From Nocardioides sp. zg-1228 (GTDB lineage: Bacteria > Actinomycetota > Actinomycetes > Propionibacteriales > Nocardioidaceae): a stretch of DNA of 64,000 bases. Where the stretch lies: assembly GCF_017086465.1 (NCBI RefSeq), contig NZ_CP070961.1, positions 1,736,001-1,800,000 on the forward strand, read 5' to 3'. The notes beneath the pieces were generated by a model. It worked only from the letters and a program-made list of their open reading frames with translations, did no database searches and was not told the origin of the DNA. The translations under genes were made by a program, and so were the position numbers. Positions 18,686 to 27,086 of this stretch are shown piece by piece. Numbering within the stretch: position 1 is the stretch's first letter; each line of letters opens with the position of its first letter.

Positions 18686-19603
18686 ATGCGTCATCAGCAG
18701 TCACACAAAATGCTGACTGTCGAAGACGGCGTCTCCTCGGCCGGGTCCTGGTCGCTGGGGGGCGATCTGATGGTGCGGAGGATGGGCTTCGGCACCATGC
18801 GGATCACCGTTCACCGCGATCGATCGCGGGCTGTCGCACTGTTGCGTCGCGCGATCGAGCTCGGGATCAATCATCTCGATACTGCAGCGTTTTACGTCTC
18901 ACCCGGTGGAACTCTTGGCGTAGGAACGGGATCTCCCAGATGGGCGACTGACCTGATTCGGGAAGCGTTGTGGCCATATCCGAATGACTTGGTGATAGCT
19001 ACCAAGGTTGGACCCGGCGAAGAGGGGTGGGCCCGGACGCCGTCGGCGTTGCGGTCGCAGGTGGTGGAAAACCTGCGCCGTCTTGGACGCGACCATCTCG
19101 ACGTCGTCAACCTCAGGCTGACCGGCCCTGGCCATGGCACCTTGGCGGACGAATTCGGCGCGCTCGCGGAGATGAGGGCCGAGGGTCTGATCAGGCACCT
19201 CGGCCTATCCGCGGCCACCCTTGATCACGTCGATGAGGCACAGACGATCGCCCCCGTTGTGTGTCTGCAGAACAGTTATGGTCTCGACTATCGGCGCCAG
19301 CATGATGAAGTCGTACGCGTTTGCGGCGAGCGCGACATCGCGTTCGTCCCGTTCTTCACGCTCGCCGGAACGGCCCGTGAGCAGGGGGCGACCACGGAGG
19401 CGAACGCTGCCGTTCAAGCCGCCGCCCGGGCGCGCGGAGCGACCACCCAACAGGTCCGCCTCGCCTGGGCGCTTCAGCAAGGACCCCACATGTTGGTCAT
19501 CCCCGGCACCGGCAGCGTCGCGCACCTAGAGGAGAACGTAGCCGCCGGCGGTCTGCGGCTCTCGCCCCAGGAGCTTGCTGAGCTGGGGAGCACTGGATCC
19601 TGA
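18686..19603 (+). CDS. aldo/keto reductase family protein (atypical active site)
   Basis: A 305-residue TIM-barrel oxidoreductase. It has RRMGFGTMRIT, HLDTAAFY (Asp and Tyr of the tetrad), DLVIATKVG (Lys), a C-terminal LAWALQQGPHMLVIPGTGS for NADPH binding and LEENVAAG. The fourth tetrad position, normally His in LYQLH, reads VVNLR, and about nine residues are inserted after the Tyr. Activity may therefore be altered. The start is uncertain: ATG 18686 or ATG 18710, neither with a good Shine-Dalgarno. It is an island gene with weaker GC bias than the host. Confidence 0.8.
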   Translation: MRHQQSHKMLTVEDGVSSAGSWSLGGDLMVRRMGFGTMRITVHRDRSRAVALLRRAIELGINHLDTAAFYVSPGGTLGVGTGSPRWATDLIREALWPYPNDLVIATKVGPGEEGWARTPSALRSQVVENLRRLGRDHLDVVNLRLTGPGHGTLADEFGALAEMRAEGLIRHLGLSAATLDHVDEAQTIAPVVCLQNSYGLDYRRQHDEVVRVCGERDIAFVPFFTLAGTAREQGATTEANAAVQAAARARGATTQQVRLAWALQQGPHMLVIPGTGSVAHLEENVAAGGLRLSPQELAELGSTGS

Positions 19604-19664
19604 ACTCGACAACGAGTCCGCCCATTCGCGACGTGCGTCATCGACGCTACCGTCGCGGCTACGA

Positions 19665-19866
19665 CCACCCGCAAGCGAATCGCCTGTTCGAAGTCTGCGA
19701 CCGTGGGGCGCCCGTTGGCGTCGATGCGGCGATGGGGCGGCACTCGTGGATCACGTTCGGCCCACATCTGACGCTGAGCGGCGGCCTCGGAAACCCGCCA
19801 CGGCCGGACCAGCAGGCGATCCGTCTCCAGCATGATCTCGGGGCCCTGCGCCGCTCCGTCGGTCAT
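19665..19866 (-). pseudogene. GNAT acetyltransferase fragment
   Basis: From ATG 19866 the frame reads LETDRLLVRPWRVSEAAAQ and then WAERDPRVPPHRRIDANGRP, the first third of a RimJ/RimL-like GNAT domain. Similarity ends at about base 19665. The acetyl-CoA-binding R/Q-x-x-G-x-G/A motif is absent. The remaining frame runs antisense into the reductase gene and is not homologous. It is a 5' remnant inside the island. Confidence 0.65.
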
Positions 19867-20054
19867 GAGCACACCCTCCCACGAGCGCGAACCGCGATCC
19901 GAGCGTGGCTCTGACGCGAGCGTGACCAGTGCGGGACCGTCACGCGGGGCGTGTCCCAACCCTGTCACCTGTCCGTGCAGCAGTCCGACCGATGCTGTTG
20001 CAGGATTGGGGCGACGGCACGTCGACATAGCCTGCGTCGTGCGCTCGCTTCGTG

Positions 20055-20693
20055 CTAGGAATCCGCGTTGCCGGCTTCTCTGCCTGCGGTCTGTACGGCG
20101 TGTCGGTGTGGGCGGCCGAGGTCAAGCCAGGCACGTTCCCATTGGCGAGTCAGTGCCGGGTAGACGATGAGGTAACGGAATGGAGCGATGGCGGCCATGT
20201 AGAGCCGTCCGAACAGTCCGTTGGGTTTGACCAGGGCCGCCATGCGCAGTTCGTATGCGCCGTCACCGGATGGCACCCAGCCCAGATGCATGATGTCGTG
20301 GACGGTTTTGTTGGCCAGTTCGCGGGCCGCTTCGTTGTCGAGCTGGTAGACCTCGGTGAACGGGTCGGTGCAGGGGGCGGCATGGGTCGCGGTCTGCGCG
20401 AGGTCGTGTGGGAGGCGGTCCCGCAGCGAGACGACCCGACCACCCAGGCCCGCCCGAGGGGCGTCCCAGCCGAGCAGGGCACCCAGCTTCCAGCGCACCG
20501 CGAACAGGAAACGAACCGGAGCAGGATCCTTGCGGTTGTCGTATGCCGTCCTGAGCGCATTGAGCATCACCAAGAAGTCGTCGGGGCCAGCGCCGGGCGC
20601 GCGGAAGGACCACACGTCCTCGATCTTGAAGTCGTGAGTGAACTCGTGGATCCGCCAGGGCTGTGCGGTGTGGGCTGCTTTCGGGATTCGCAT
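20055..20693 (-). CDS. DUF2867 domain-containing protein
   Basis: A 212-residue cytoplasmic protein. Recognisable family segments are IEDVWSFRAPGAGPDDF near residue 25, RFLFAVRWKLGALLGWD, VYQLDNEAARELANKTVHDIMHLGWV and a C-terminal FRYLIVYPALTRQWERAW. Its function is unknown; it often sits beside TetR regulators and oxidoreductases. ATG 20693 has GAGAGGA upstream. It is divergent from the TetR gene across 205 bp, so it is a likely regulatory target. Confidence 0.8.
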   Translation of the reverse strand: MRIPKAAHTAQPWRIHEFTHDFKIEDVWSFRAPGAGPDDFLVMLNALRTAYDNRKDPAPVRFLFAVRWKLGALLGWDAPRAGLGGRVVSLRDRLPHDLAQTATHAAPCTDPFTEVYQLDNEAARELANKTVHDIMHLGWVPSGDGAYELRMAALVKPNGLFGRLYMAAIAPFRYLIVYPALTRQWERAWLDLGRPHRHAVQTAGREAGNADS

Positions 20694-20860
20694 CGGTCAT
20701 TCCTCTCGAGCGGTGGGCCCACCCGGTCGGGTAGGGCCCGGCGATGGCGTCGCCGCCAGCGCGCACCGGTCGTCGGTGGCGACCAGCACTGTCGGCGTGA
20801 AGCCATGCCACTACCGCGGACGGCCCCTTTGGGACGCAATAGGCCAAACGTTTATGGAAC

Positions 20861-20895
20861 TGGTTGTATCGGAACTCCTAGTTTCGTATCCTGCA
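20861..20895. promoter_or_regulatory. possible TetR operator / divergent promoter
   Basis: An AT-richer stretch just upstream of the TetR ATG contains two GGAACT half-sites and an imperfect inverted repeat GGAACTCCTAGTTTC. Its position between divergent TetR and DUF2867 genes fits an autoregulatory operator. The repeat is short and imperfect. Confidence 0.35.
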
Positions 20896-20898
20896 TCC

Positions 20899-21585
20899 AT
20901 GTCCGTTGAGAAGCAAGCCCGCAACCAAGGGGGGCGCCCCCGAGACAGTCGCGTCGACGAGGCCGTCGCCTGCGCCGTTCGAGAGCTGCTGACCGAGGTG
21001 GGATACACGCGGCTCACGGTGACCGAGGTGGCGGCGCGAGCCGCCGTGGGCAAGGCTGCGATCTACCGGCGCCATGCCACGAAGCAGGAAATGATCTTTG
21101 ACGTTCTCATGCCGAATCGGTTCCTGGCCGCTGCACCTGATCGCGGATCGCTGCGCGCCGACCTAGCCGCCGTGCTCGCCGAAATCGCTGACAGCATGGC
21201 CACGCCGCCGCCGGGGACGATTCCAGGTCTGCTGGCCGATATTCACGCCGACCCCGCACTGCAGGACCGGTTCGACGCGAAGTACCTCGGAGCCCAGCGC
21301 CAGACCCTTGCGGAGGTCCTGGACCGCGCGACCGCACGCGGCGAACTCACCACGCGTCCCGACTTAGCGACCCTCAACGCCTTGCTGGTCGGCCCCGTCT
21401 TCGCCTGGCTGTTCCTGCTGTCCGAATCCCCAGATCAGCTCCCCGCCCTGACCTGCGCGCTTCTCGACGCGACACTCGCCCTCATCAGCGCACAAACTCT
21501 GCCGCAGAACGGCCAAGACCTGACCGAACGCGCTGGTCCGGTCGGTCGCGCCCACCAGGTCGCGAGCGGCCGGGTACCGGCGTGA
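20899..21585 (+). CDS. TetR/AcrR family transcriptional regulator
   Basis: A 228-residue repressor-type protein. The N-terminal HTH lies at about residues 15-62 (LTEVGYTRLTVTEVAARAAV, then GKAAIYRRHATKQEMI); the C-terminal ligand domain is helical and variable. Start ATG 20899 (MSVEKQARNQGGRPRD) gives a normal basic N-terminus; the longer upstream frame crosses the probable operator. Its stop overlaps the GTG of the carboxylesterase by 4 bp, so they form an operon and the esterase pathway may supply the inducer. Confidence 0.88.
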   Translation: MSVEKQARNQGGRPRDSRVDEAVACAVRELLTEVGYTRLTVTEVAARAAVGKAAIYRRHATKQEMIFDVLMPNRFLAAAPDRGSLRADLAAVLAEIADSMATPPPGTIPGLLADIHADPALQDRFDAKYLGAQRQTLAEVLDRATARGELTTRPDLATLNALLVGPVFAWLFLLSESPDQLPALTCALLDATLALISAQTLPQNGQDLTERAGPVGRAHQVASGRVPA

Positions 21586-23048
21586 CTGACGTCGAGACGG
21601 CGGACGGCATCGTCCGCGGCCGGGTCGGCAAGCGCGCGCGGCAATGGCGCGGCATCCCGTACGCCGCAGCGCCGGTCGGGGAGCTGCGGCTTCGCGCTCC
21701 CCAGCCGGTACGGCCGTGGACGGGAGTGCGCGACGCCACGCGCTTCGGCAGCGCTGCGGCGCAGCGGCGCAACCCGATGGTAGGACTGCGGCCGACCGGC
21801 GAGGACTGCCTAACGCTGAACGTGACCGCGCCGCTGGAGCCGTCATCGCGGCCCCGGCCGGTGCTGGTGTACATCCACGGGGGCAGCTATGTCTTCGACA
21901 CCGGCGCGCGGTACACCGGCGAGTCGCTGGCGGCGCGCGGCGACGTGGTCGTGGTGTCGATCAACTACAGGCTCGGCGCGCTCGGGTACTTCGACTTCAG
22001 CGAGTTCGGCTTCGACGCCAACCTGGGGCTGCGCGACCAAGTGGCTGCCCTGCGGTGGGTGCGGCGCAACATCGCCGCGTTCGGCGGCGACCCGGACAAT
22101 GTCACCGTCTTCGGCGAATCGTCGGGCGGCGACGCGGTGCTCACGCTGATGGTGACCCCGTCGGCCGAGGGGCTATTTCACCGGGCGATCGCGCAGAGCA
22201 CCGCGGCCGACTGGGCGGCCATCGGTGACGTGGAGGCCCAGCGGTTCGCCCGGCGGTTCATCGGGTGTCTCGGTGTGGGCCGGGAGACCGCTAGGCAGGC
22301 GCTGGCCACCGCGCCGGTCAAGGCCCTGCTCGACGCCGGGCACCAAGCGCTGCAGGGGGCCCTGCACGCCAACCCAGGCACGTATGCGGTTTCGCCGGTC
22401 GTCGACGGGGAGTTTCTGCCGGTCAACCCGCTGGACGCGCTGGCGGCCGGGGACGGGCACCGGGTGCCACTGATCATCGGCAGCAATCGGGATGAGTGCA
22501 CGCTGTTCCAGTTCGACCTGACCGTGCCGACGAGCCCGTCGGTGCTGCGGGCCGCACTGGGCCGGTGCGGGGCGGACTACGAGCGGGTCGTTGCCGCCTA
22601 TCCCGGCTACCCTCAGCGGGCGGTCGCACTCCAGGTCAGCACCGACTTCGTGCTATGGCGGCCGATGCTTGAAGTGCTCCAAGGGCACAGCGGCGTCGCG
22701 CCGACGTTCTGCTACCGGTTCGACTTCGCTCCGCAGCTGTTGCGGGCTACGGGGCTGGGGGCGATCCACGGCATCGAGCTGCTGGCGGTGTTCGGTGGCG
22801 TGTCCAGCTGGCCCGTGCGGCTGCTGACGCTGCCGGGCGGACGGCGCGGCTTCCTCGCCGTGCAAGACGAGGTGCAGGACCACTGGCTGGCGTTCGCGCG
22901 CGACGGCAGGCCGTCGGCGCCGTGGCCGCAGTACACGGTGGAGCTTCGCAGCACGCTGGTCTTCGACGACCCTTCGCGCCTGGAGGCTGACCCGGAGCGA
23001 GGCAGACGGCTCGCCTGGGAGGGCATCCGCATCCCTGCGTCCGGGTGA
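21582..23048 (+). CDS. type B carboxylesterase/lipase
   Basis: A 488-residue alpha/beta-hydrolase. It has the N-terminal GIPYAAAPVGELRLRAPQPV, EDCLTLNV, the oxyanion-hole YIHGGSY, the nucleophile elbow FGESSGGDAV (S180) and the probable catalytic His in LGAIHGIELLAVFG. Length is normal for para-nitrobenzyl esterase-like enzymes. No signal peptide is present, so it acts in the cytoplasm. Start GTG 21582 overlaps the TetR stop (GTGA). It is the largest intact cargo gene of the island. Confidence 0.9.
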   Translation: MTDVETADGIVRGRVGKRARQWRGIPYAAAPVGELRLRAPQPVRPWTGVRDATRFGSAAAQRRNPMVGLRPTGEDCLTLNVTAPLEPSSRPRPVLVYIHGGSYVFDTGARYTGESLAARGDVVVVSINYRLGALGYFDFSEFGFDANLGLRDQVAALRWVRRNIAAFGGDPDNVTVFGESSGGDAVLTLMVTPSAEGLFHRAIAQSTAADWAAIGDVEAQRFARRFIGCLGVGRETARQALATAPVKALLDAGHQALQGALHANPGTYAVSPVVDGEFLPVNPLDALAAGDGHRVPLIIGSNRDECTLFQFDLTVPTSPSVLRAALGRCGADYERVVAAYPGYPQRAVALQVSTDFVLWRPMLEVLQGHSGVAPTFCYRFDFAPQLLRATGLGAIHGIELLAVFGGVSSWPVRLLTLPGGRRGFLAVQDEVQDHWLAFARDGRPSAPWPQYTVELRSTLVFDDPSRLEADPERGRRLAWEGIRIPASG

Positions 23049-23106
23049 GTCGAACCTAGAACGATCCCGCTAGAACGACCATTCCAGAGGAAGAGAGATC
23101 CAAGGA

Positions 23107-23771
23107 ACTGCCAAGGACCACGACACACCGGGTCGACACGCCGGCCGGACCCGTCGAGTACGTCGACACCGGCGGCGGCGGTCCCGTCCTCGTGCTCACC
23201 CACGGCTTCCCGATGAACCACCTGCAGTGGCGCAAGGTCGTCCCGCTGCTCCTCGGCGTCCGAGCGTCCTACCAACCGTTCCGCTCGGCGCCCACCGACT
23301 GCCGATGCGCGCGGACGCCGACCCTCTCGCAAGGAGGACAGGCGCGGATCCTGGCCGACTTCATCGACGCCGCCCTCGACCTGCGCGACGTCACTCTCGT
23401 AGTGAACGACTGGGGAGCACCCCAGTTCGTGGTCGTCCTCGAGCGCGCCGAGCGGATCGGCCGAATGGTCCTCGTCGCCTGGGAGACGTTCGACAACCTC
23501 CCACCAGCCCAGGCGCGTCCCGCAGTGCTGCTCGCCCGCGTGCCGGGCGGGGCGGACCCGCTACTTCCGGCACGGCCGGCGCACGTGGGGCGCCCTGAGC
23601 CGCACACGGATCCGTCTGCGGGACGCACTCATCGCGACAGATCCGGACATTCGGCGTCGGAGCCTGGTGCCGTTGACCGCCGTCGGGCTGAGGATCATGA
23701 CGATGTTGGAGGCGGTGGTCACCAGCAGCACTCGGGCATGGAACGGTTCCGGTTCCTACATCGCTGAGACG
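23107..23771 (+). pseudogene. alpha/beta-hydrolase, frameshifted
   Basis: Three frames together spell one hydrolase. The first gives TPAGPVEYVDTG and LTHGFPMNHLQWRKVVPLLL. A shifted frame gives VPLGAHRLPMRADADP at about 23275-23325. The first frame resumes as ILADFIDAALDLRDVTLVVN with the region DWGAPQFVVVLERAERIGRM. From about 23560 another frame gives FRHGRRTWGALSRTRI and DALIATDPDIRRRSL up to a stop at 23771. At least three frame changes are needed and no good start codon exists. The nucleophile-elbow position reads NDWGAP with no Ser, like haloalkane-dehalogenase-type Asp elbows. Confidence 0.7.
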
Positions 23772-23820
23772 TAGAAGCGCTCGCTAACCTGCAGACAACG
23801 GTTCACAACGAAAGGTCGTC

Positions 23821-24318
23821 GTGGCTCGCATGAAGTTCACTACCTCGATCGAGATCGCGTTGCCACGCCAACACGTGGTCGAGCTGCTCACCGACCCGGC
23901 CAACCGACCGAAGTGGCTAAAGGGACTCGTGTCGCACGAGCCGTTGACCGGCGTGGACGGTCATGTGGGGACCGAGTCGCGGGTGGTCTTCGGGCAAGGC
24001 AAGGGCACCATGGAGTGCACCGAGACCATTACGCGTCGTGAGCCGACCGACCTCCGCGACTTCCCCGACGACAAGGTCGTCCACTTCGACCGCGAGATCG
24101 TCGCCGAGGGAATGTGGAGCGCCGCACAGGAGACCCTGTCCGAGTCCTCGCCCGGCACCACTGGCTGGGTGAGCGCGAACGAGTACCGGTTCTCCGGCCC
24201 CATGCGACTGATCGCGCCGCTCATGCGGCGCAGCTTCATCAAGCAAACGAGGCAGCACATGCTCGACTTCAAGGCGTTCGCCGAAGAAGGCATCGACGTT
24301 CGCGAAGGACGAGACTGA
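23821..24318 (+). CDS. SRPBCC family protein (polyketide cyclase/START-like)
   Basis: A 165-residue helix-grip protein. It opens ARMKFTTSIEIALPRQHVVE and LLTDPANRPKWLKGL, typical of SRPBCC domains, and ends with a long C-terminal helix (RSFIKQTRQHMLDFKAFAEE). It probably binds a hydrophobic ligand; no enzymatic residues can be assigned. GTG 23821 is preferred because GAAAGG lies 5 nt before it; ATG 23830 is too far from that site. It is an island gene. Confidence 0.78.
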   Translation: MARMKFTTSIEIALPRQHVVELLTDPANRPKWLKGLVSHEPLTGVDGHVGTESRVVFGQGKGTMECTETITRREPTDLRDFPDDKVVHFDREIVAEGMWSAAQETLSESSPGTTGWVSANEYRFSGPMRLIAPLMRRSFIKQTRQHMLDFKAFAEEGIDVREGRD

Positions 24319-24606
24319 CGCGTTCTGCGGTCGGGCGGTCTCCGAAGTCGAAACGAGTGCATACGTGTCTCGACAGGCCCGCGCGGTCATCGCGCCAGAT
24401 TGGACGTTCGCGTCCCAAAAAACGTTGCCCGTGGCACCCCCAACCGGGCACGCTCACCGTGCCAAGTCGGATGCTCCACCCACAGGGCCTCGTCGGGATG
24501 CCGATGACGTCGCGTGACTATCCGCAACGCTCGTCGAGCTTCGATGCTCGGTCATGCTGCGACCTTCACCCGATGCCAGGGCGCCTGCCTAAGGAGAAGG
24601 AACATA

Positions 24607-24714
24607 ATGGCCACCATCACCGATCACGACTCTTACATCGCTGCTGCGCCTGAGGCGTTCCGCCCGGTTCTCAGCGATCTCCGGAACCGGAAGATCCCGG
24701 CCGGCCAATCCTGA
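24607..24714 (+). pseudogene. DUF1801 protein fragment (35 codons)
   Basis: ATG 24607 follows a strong AAGGAGAAGGAA. The product ATITDHDSYIAAAPEAFRPV resembles the extreme N-terminus of DUF1801 (YdhG-like) proteins, normally about 110-150 residues. Similarity ends after LSDLRNRKIP and a stop follows at 24712. The rest of the gene is missing, so this is a deletion remnant at the tRNA-proximal end of the island. Confidence 0.55.
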
Positions 24715-24810
24715 GGATTGAAACGCCGTTGCCGGTAGGACCGGCGCTGCGGCTGAACTGCCCAACAACCCGCATCTGGTGCTGCAAGTGCGCCCGGTCA
24801 GCGTCGGCCT

Positions 24811-24830
24811 TGTTGCACGTATGTTGCACG
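24811..24830. repeat. 9-bp direct repeats near the island end
   Basis: TGTTGCACG occurs at 24811-24819 and 24822-24830, an 11-bp period about 50 bp inside the proximal att copy. The position fits arm-type integrase binding sites, but only two copies are seen. Confidence 0.4.
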
Positions 24831-24862
24831 AGAGGCCGGCTTCCTGACGGAAACCGGCCTCT
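24831..24862 (-). terminator. terminator of the tRNA operon
   Basis: Inverted repeat AGAGGCCGG / CCGGCCTCT with inner TTCC/GGAA pairs and a 4-nt loop, 15 bp beyond the encoded CCA of tRNA-Val. It is a strong stem without a U-tract. Confidence 0.7.
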
Positions 24863-24877
24863 GACCTGCATGTTCTC

Positions 24878-24952
24878 TGGTGGGCGATACTGGGTTTGAA
24901 CCAGTGACCTCTTCCGTGTCAAGGAAGCGCGCTACCGCTGCGCCAATCGCCC
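24878..24952 (-). tRNA. tRNA-Val (anticodon GAC)
   Basis: 75 nt including an encoded CCA. Acceptor GGGCGAT pairs with ATCGCCC; the anticodon stem CTTCC/GGAAG encloses TTGACAC, with GAC in the middle; the T-arm is intact. Last of three tandem tRNAs. Its 3' end is the attachment site of the island to its left. Confidence 0.95.
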
Positions 24953-24973
24953 GGGTCTTGAGTTGTGACTGCG

Positions 24974-25044
24974 AGGTGGGTACGGGATTTGAACCCGTGT
25001 AGACGGATTTGCAGTCCGTTGCCTCGCCTCTCGGCCAACCCACC
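24974..25044 (-). tRNA. tRNA-Cys (anticodon GCA)
   Basis: 71 nt, CCA not encoded. Acceptor GGTGGGT pairs with ACCCACC; the anticodon loop CTGCAAA between CGGA and TCCG gives GCA. 21 nt upstream of tRNA-Val in the same transcript. Confidence 0.95.
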
Positions 25045-25079
25045 GTGGAGGTTCCGAAATGAACGGGGGAGACCTTCCG

Positions 25080-25152
25080 AGCGGACAACGAGACTCGAAC
25101 TCGCGACCTCAACCTTGGCAAGGTTGCGCTCTACCAACTGAGCTATGTCCGC
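25080..25152 (-). tRNA. tRNA-Gly (anticodon GCC)
   Basis: 73 nt, CCA not encoded. Acceptor GCGGACA pairs with TGTCCGC; the anticodon stem CAACC/GGTTG encloses TTGCCAA. First gene of the Gly-Cys-Val tRNA operon, about 36 nt after the predicted transcription start. Confidence 0.95.
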
Positions 25153-25194
25153 CTGCATCCCGTGGCCGTTTCACCGGCCCTGAGTGCGAGTGGA

Positions 25195-25223
25195 ACAGTA
25201 GCCCATGCCCGACGAGGCCACAA
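25195..25223 (-). promoter_or_regulatory. sigma-70-type promoter of the tRNA operon
   Basis: TTGTGG (25223-25218), a 17-nt spacer, then TACTGT (25200-25195) on the minus strand, upstream of tRNA-Gly. Spacing is ideal for the housekeeping sigma factor. Confidence 0.65.
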
Positions 25224-25280
25224 AACCGACCCCCAGGTCCGAGTGTCCGGACACCTGCTCCGGCGCCCTAGAGTGACGCC

Positions 25281-26108
25281 ATGCGCGCGTGGATCGACGG
25301 TGACCTGCTGGCCGACCCGATCCAGGGGGCCGTCGCGGTCACCGACCACGGGTTCACCGTCGGCGACGGGGTGTTCGAGGCGGTGAAGACGCTGCACGGC
25401 GCACCGTTCGCGCTGACCCGGCACCTCACCCGGCTCGAGCGCAGCGCCGCCGGCCTCGGGCTGCCCGCGCCCGACCTCGACGACGTACGCCGCGGGGTGG
25501 CGGCGGTGCTCGACGGCGCGGAGGCCGACCCCCTCGGCCGGCTGCGCATCACCTGGACGGCGGGGCCGCAGCCGATGGGGTCGGGACGCGGCGAGGGGCC
25601 GGCCACGCTCGTGGTCGCCTACAGCCCGATCCCGCACGCCGCGCCCGAGACGACCGTCGTCACCGTGCCGTGGACGCGCAACGAGAACGGCGCGACCGCC
25701 GGCCTCAAGACCACGTCGTACGCAGAGAACGTGATCGCCCTGGCCCACGCGCAGCGCCACGGCGGCACCGAGGCCGTGTTCGCCAACACCGCCGGCGACC
25801 TGTGCGAGGGCACCGGGTCCAACGTGTTCTACGTCCTCGACGGCGAGCTGCGCACCCCGACGCTCGCCGCCGGCTGCCTGGCCGGCATCACCCGCGAGCT
25901 GGTCATCGAGTGGTGCGGGGCGCGCGAGGTCGACGCGCGGCTGGCCGAGGTCCGGGCGGCGGCGAGCGAGGCGTTCCTCGTGTCCACCACGCGCGACGTC
26001 CAGGCCATCGCCCGTTGGGACGACCGCGACCTGCCGGCGCCCGGCCCGGTGACCCGGCGGTGTGCGCAGACGTGGTCCGCCCGCGAGGCTGAGACCATGG
26101 ATCCGTGA
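25281..26108 (+). CDS. class IV PLP aminotransferase (aminodeoxychorismate lyase / branched-chain type)
   Basis: A 275-residue fold type IV PLP enzyme. It has [15 protein letters not shown], the catalytic lysine K143 in [10 protein letters not shown] and the phosphate-binding [15 protein letters not shown]. Length and the GDGVFE motif fit 4-amino-4-deoxychorismate lyase (PabC, folate synthesis), but D-amino-acid and branched-chain aminotransferases share this fold, so the substrate is open. TAGAGT lies 6 nt before ATG 25281. Its stop overlaps hisI by 4 bp, making it the first gene of the his/trp run. Confidence 0.85.
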   Translation: MRAWIDGDLLADPIQGAVAVTDHGFTVGDGVFEAVKTLHGAPFALTRHLTRLERSAAGLGLPAPDLDDVRRGVAAVLDGAEADPLGRLRITWTAGPQPMGSGRGEGPATLVVAYSPIPHAAPETTVVTVPWTRNENGATAGLKTTSYAENVIALAHAQRHGGTEAVFANTAGDLCEGTGSNVFYVLDGELRTPTLAAGCLAGITRELVIEWCGAREVDARLAEVRAAASEAFLVSTTRDVQAIARWDDRDLPAPGPVTRRCAQTWSAREAETMDP

Positions 26109-26467
26109 GCACCCCCGACACCGGCCTCGACCCGGCGATCTCCGCACGACTGCGCCACACGGCGGAGGGCCTGGTCCCCGTCGTCGTGCAGCAGCAGGGC
26201 ACCGGCGAGGTGCTGATGCTCGCCTGGGCCGACGACGAGGCGCTCGCCCGCACGATCGACACCGGCCGGGCGACCTACTGGTCGCGCTCGCGACGCGAGT
26301 ACTGGGTCAAGGGCGACACCTCCGGGCACGTGCAGTGGGTCAAGGAGGTCCGCCTCGACTGCGACGGCGACACCCTCCTCTTCGTGGTCGACCAGGTCGG
26401 GGCCGCGTGCCACACCGGAGACCGCACCTGCTTCGACGCCGGCCTGGTGCACCGGGTCGATGGCTGA
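26105..26467 (+). CDS. hisI: phosphoribosyl-AMP cyclohydrolase
   Basis: Third step of histidine synthesis, opening the adenine ring of PR-AMP. The 120-residue protein has [39 protein letters not shown] and the zinc/magnesium ligands in [10 protein letters not shown] and [11 protein letters not shown]. It starts at GTG 26105, overlapping the aminotransferase stop, and overlaps the next gene by 8 bp. In mycobacteria trpE lies near hisI ahead of trpC; here it does not. Confidence 0.95.
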   Translation: MSTPDTGLDPAISARLRHTAEGLVPVVVQQQGTGEVLMLAWADDEALARTIDTGRATYWSRSRREYWVKGDTSGHVQWVKEVRLDCDGDTLLFVVDQVGAACHTGDRTCFDAGLVHRVDG

Positions 26468-27086
26468 GCAGCCAGAGCAGCCCGAGCGGCCCGAACGGCG
26501 AGCGCCCGCGCGTCGCACCTTCGGTCCCGTCGTCCTCCTCGGCGTCGCCTCCGCCGCGCTGGCGGCCTGGGTGGCGAGCAAGCCGTGGGTGGACGGCACG
26601 GGTGCCGAGACCACGCCCGGTGTCGCGACGATGGACCCCGGTGAGGTCGCCTCCTCGCCGCTCGGCACGGCGCTCGCCTTCGTCGTGCTTGCCTGCTGGG
26701 GCGTCCTGCTGGTCACCCGCGGTCGGTTCCGCCGGGCCATCGCAGCGCTGGGGGTGCTGGCTGCGCTCGGCTACGCCGCCACCGTCGTGTGGGCGCCGTT
26801 CACGCTGCCCGACCATCTCGTCGAGCAGGTACGCCGCCGCACGGGCGCGACGCTCGACGACACCGCGCTGACCGGCTGGTTCTGGCTGGCGTGCCTCGCC
26901 GGGCTCCTCGTCCTGGCGTCGGCCGTCCTCGCCCTGCGGCTGGTGCGCAGCTGGCCCGAGATGGGCACGCGGTACGACGCACCGACCGGCGCGCCGACGT
27001 CCGGCGACACGGACGCGACGGGCCGTCCGACCGACAACATCGACATCTGGAAGGCCCTCGACGAGGGCCGCGACCCCACCGCCTGA
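26460..27086 (+). CDS. Trp operon-associated membrane protein (TIGR02234/Trp_oprn_chp)
   Basis: A 208-residue protein with four predicted transmembrane helices (about residues 22-42, 66-84, 89-110 and 137-160) and a hydrophilic C-terminus. The position between hisI and trpC and the pattern match the Trp_oprn_chp family, conserved in actinobacterial tryptophan operons and of unknown function. ATG 26460 lies inside hisI, implying translational coupling. Confidence 0.88.
   Translation: MAEQPEQPERPERRAPARRTFGPVVLLGVASAALAAWVASKPWVDGTGAETTPGVATMDPGEVASSPLGTALAFVVLACWGVLLVTRGRFRRAIAALGVLAALGYAATVVWAPFTLPDHLVEQVRRRTGATLDDTALTGWFWLACLAGLLVLASAVLALRLVRSWPEMGTRYDAPTGAPTSGDTDATGRPTDNIDIWKALDEGRDPTA

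Larger units (their letters stand above)
17305..24900. mobile_element. degenerate genomic island integrated at tRNA-Val(GAC)
   Basis: The tRNA-Val 3' end (T-arm to encoded CCA plus one base, 24877-24900) is repeated at 17305-17328 with one mismatch in 24 bp. Between the copies the DNA has lower third-position GC than the flanks, an integrase N-terminal stub next to the distal copy, metabolic cargo and several broken genes. The flanks resume ordinary chromosomal genes. This is the classic signature of tyrosine-integrase insertion into a tRNA gene followed by decay. No replication, transfer or phage structural gene remains. Confidence 0.82.

Noticed and set aside
18393..18704. A 103-codon minus-strand ORF in the empty part of the island
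   Set aside because: No similarity, no Shine-Dalgarno, odd composition and overlap with the aldo/keto reductase start.
17305..24900. Prophage or integrative conjugative element
   Set aside because: No replication, structural, lysis, relaxase or transfer gene is present; only an integrase stub and metabolic cargo remain.
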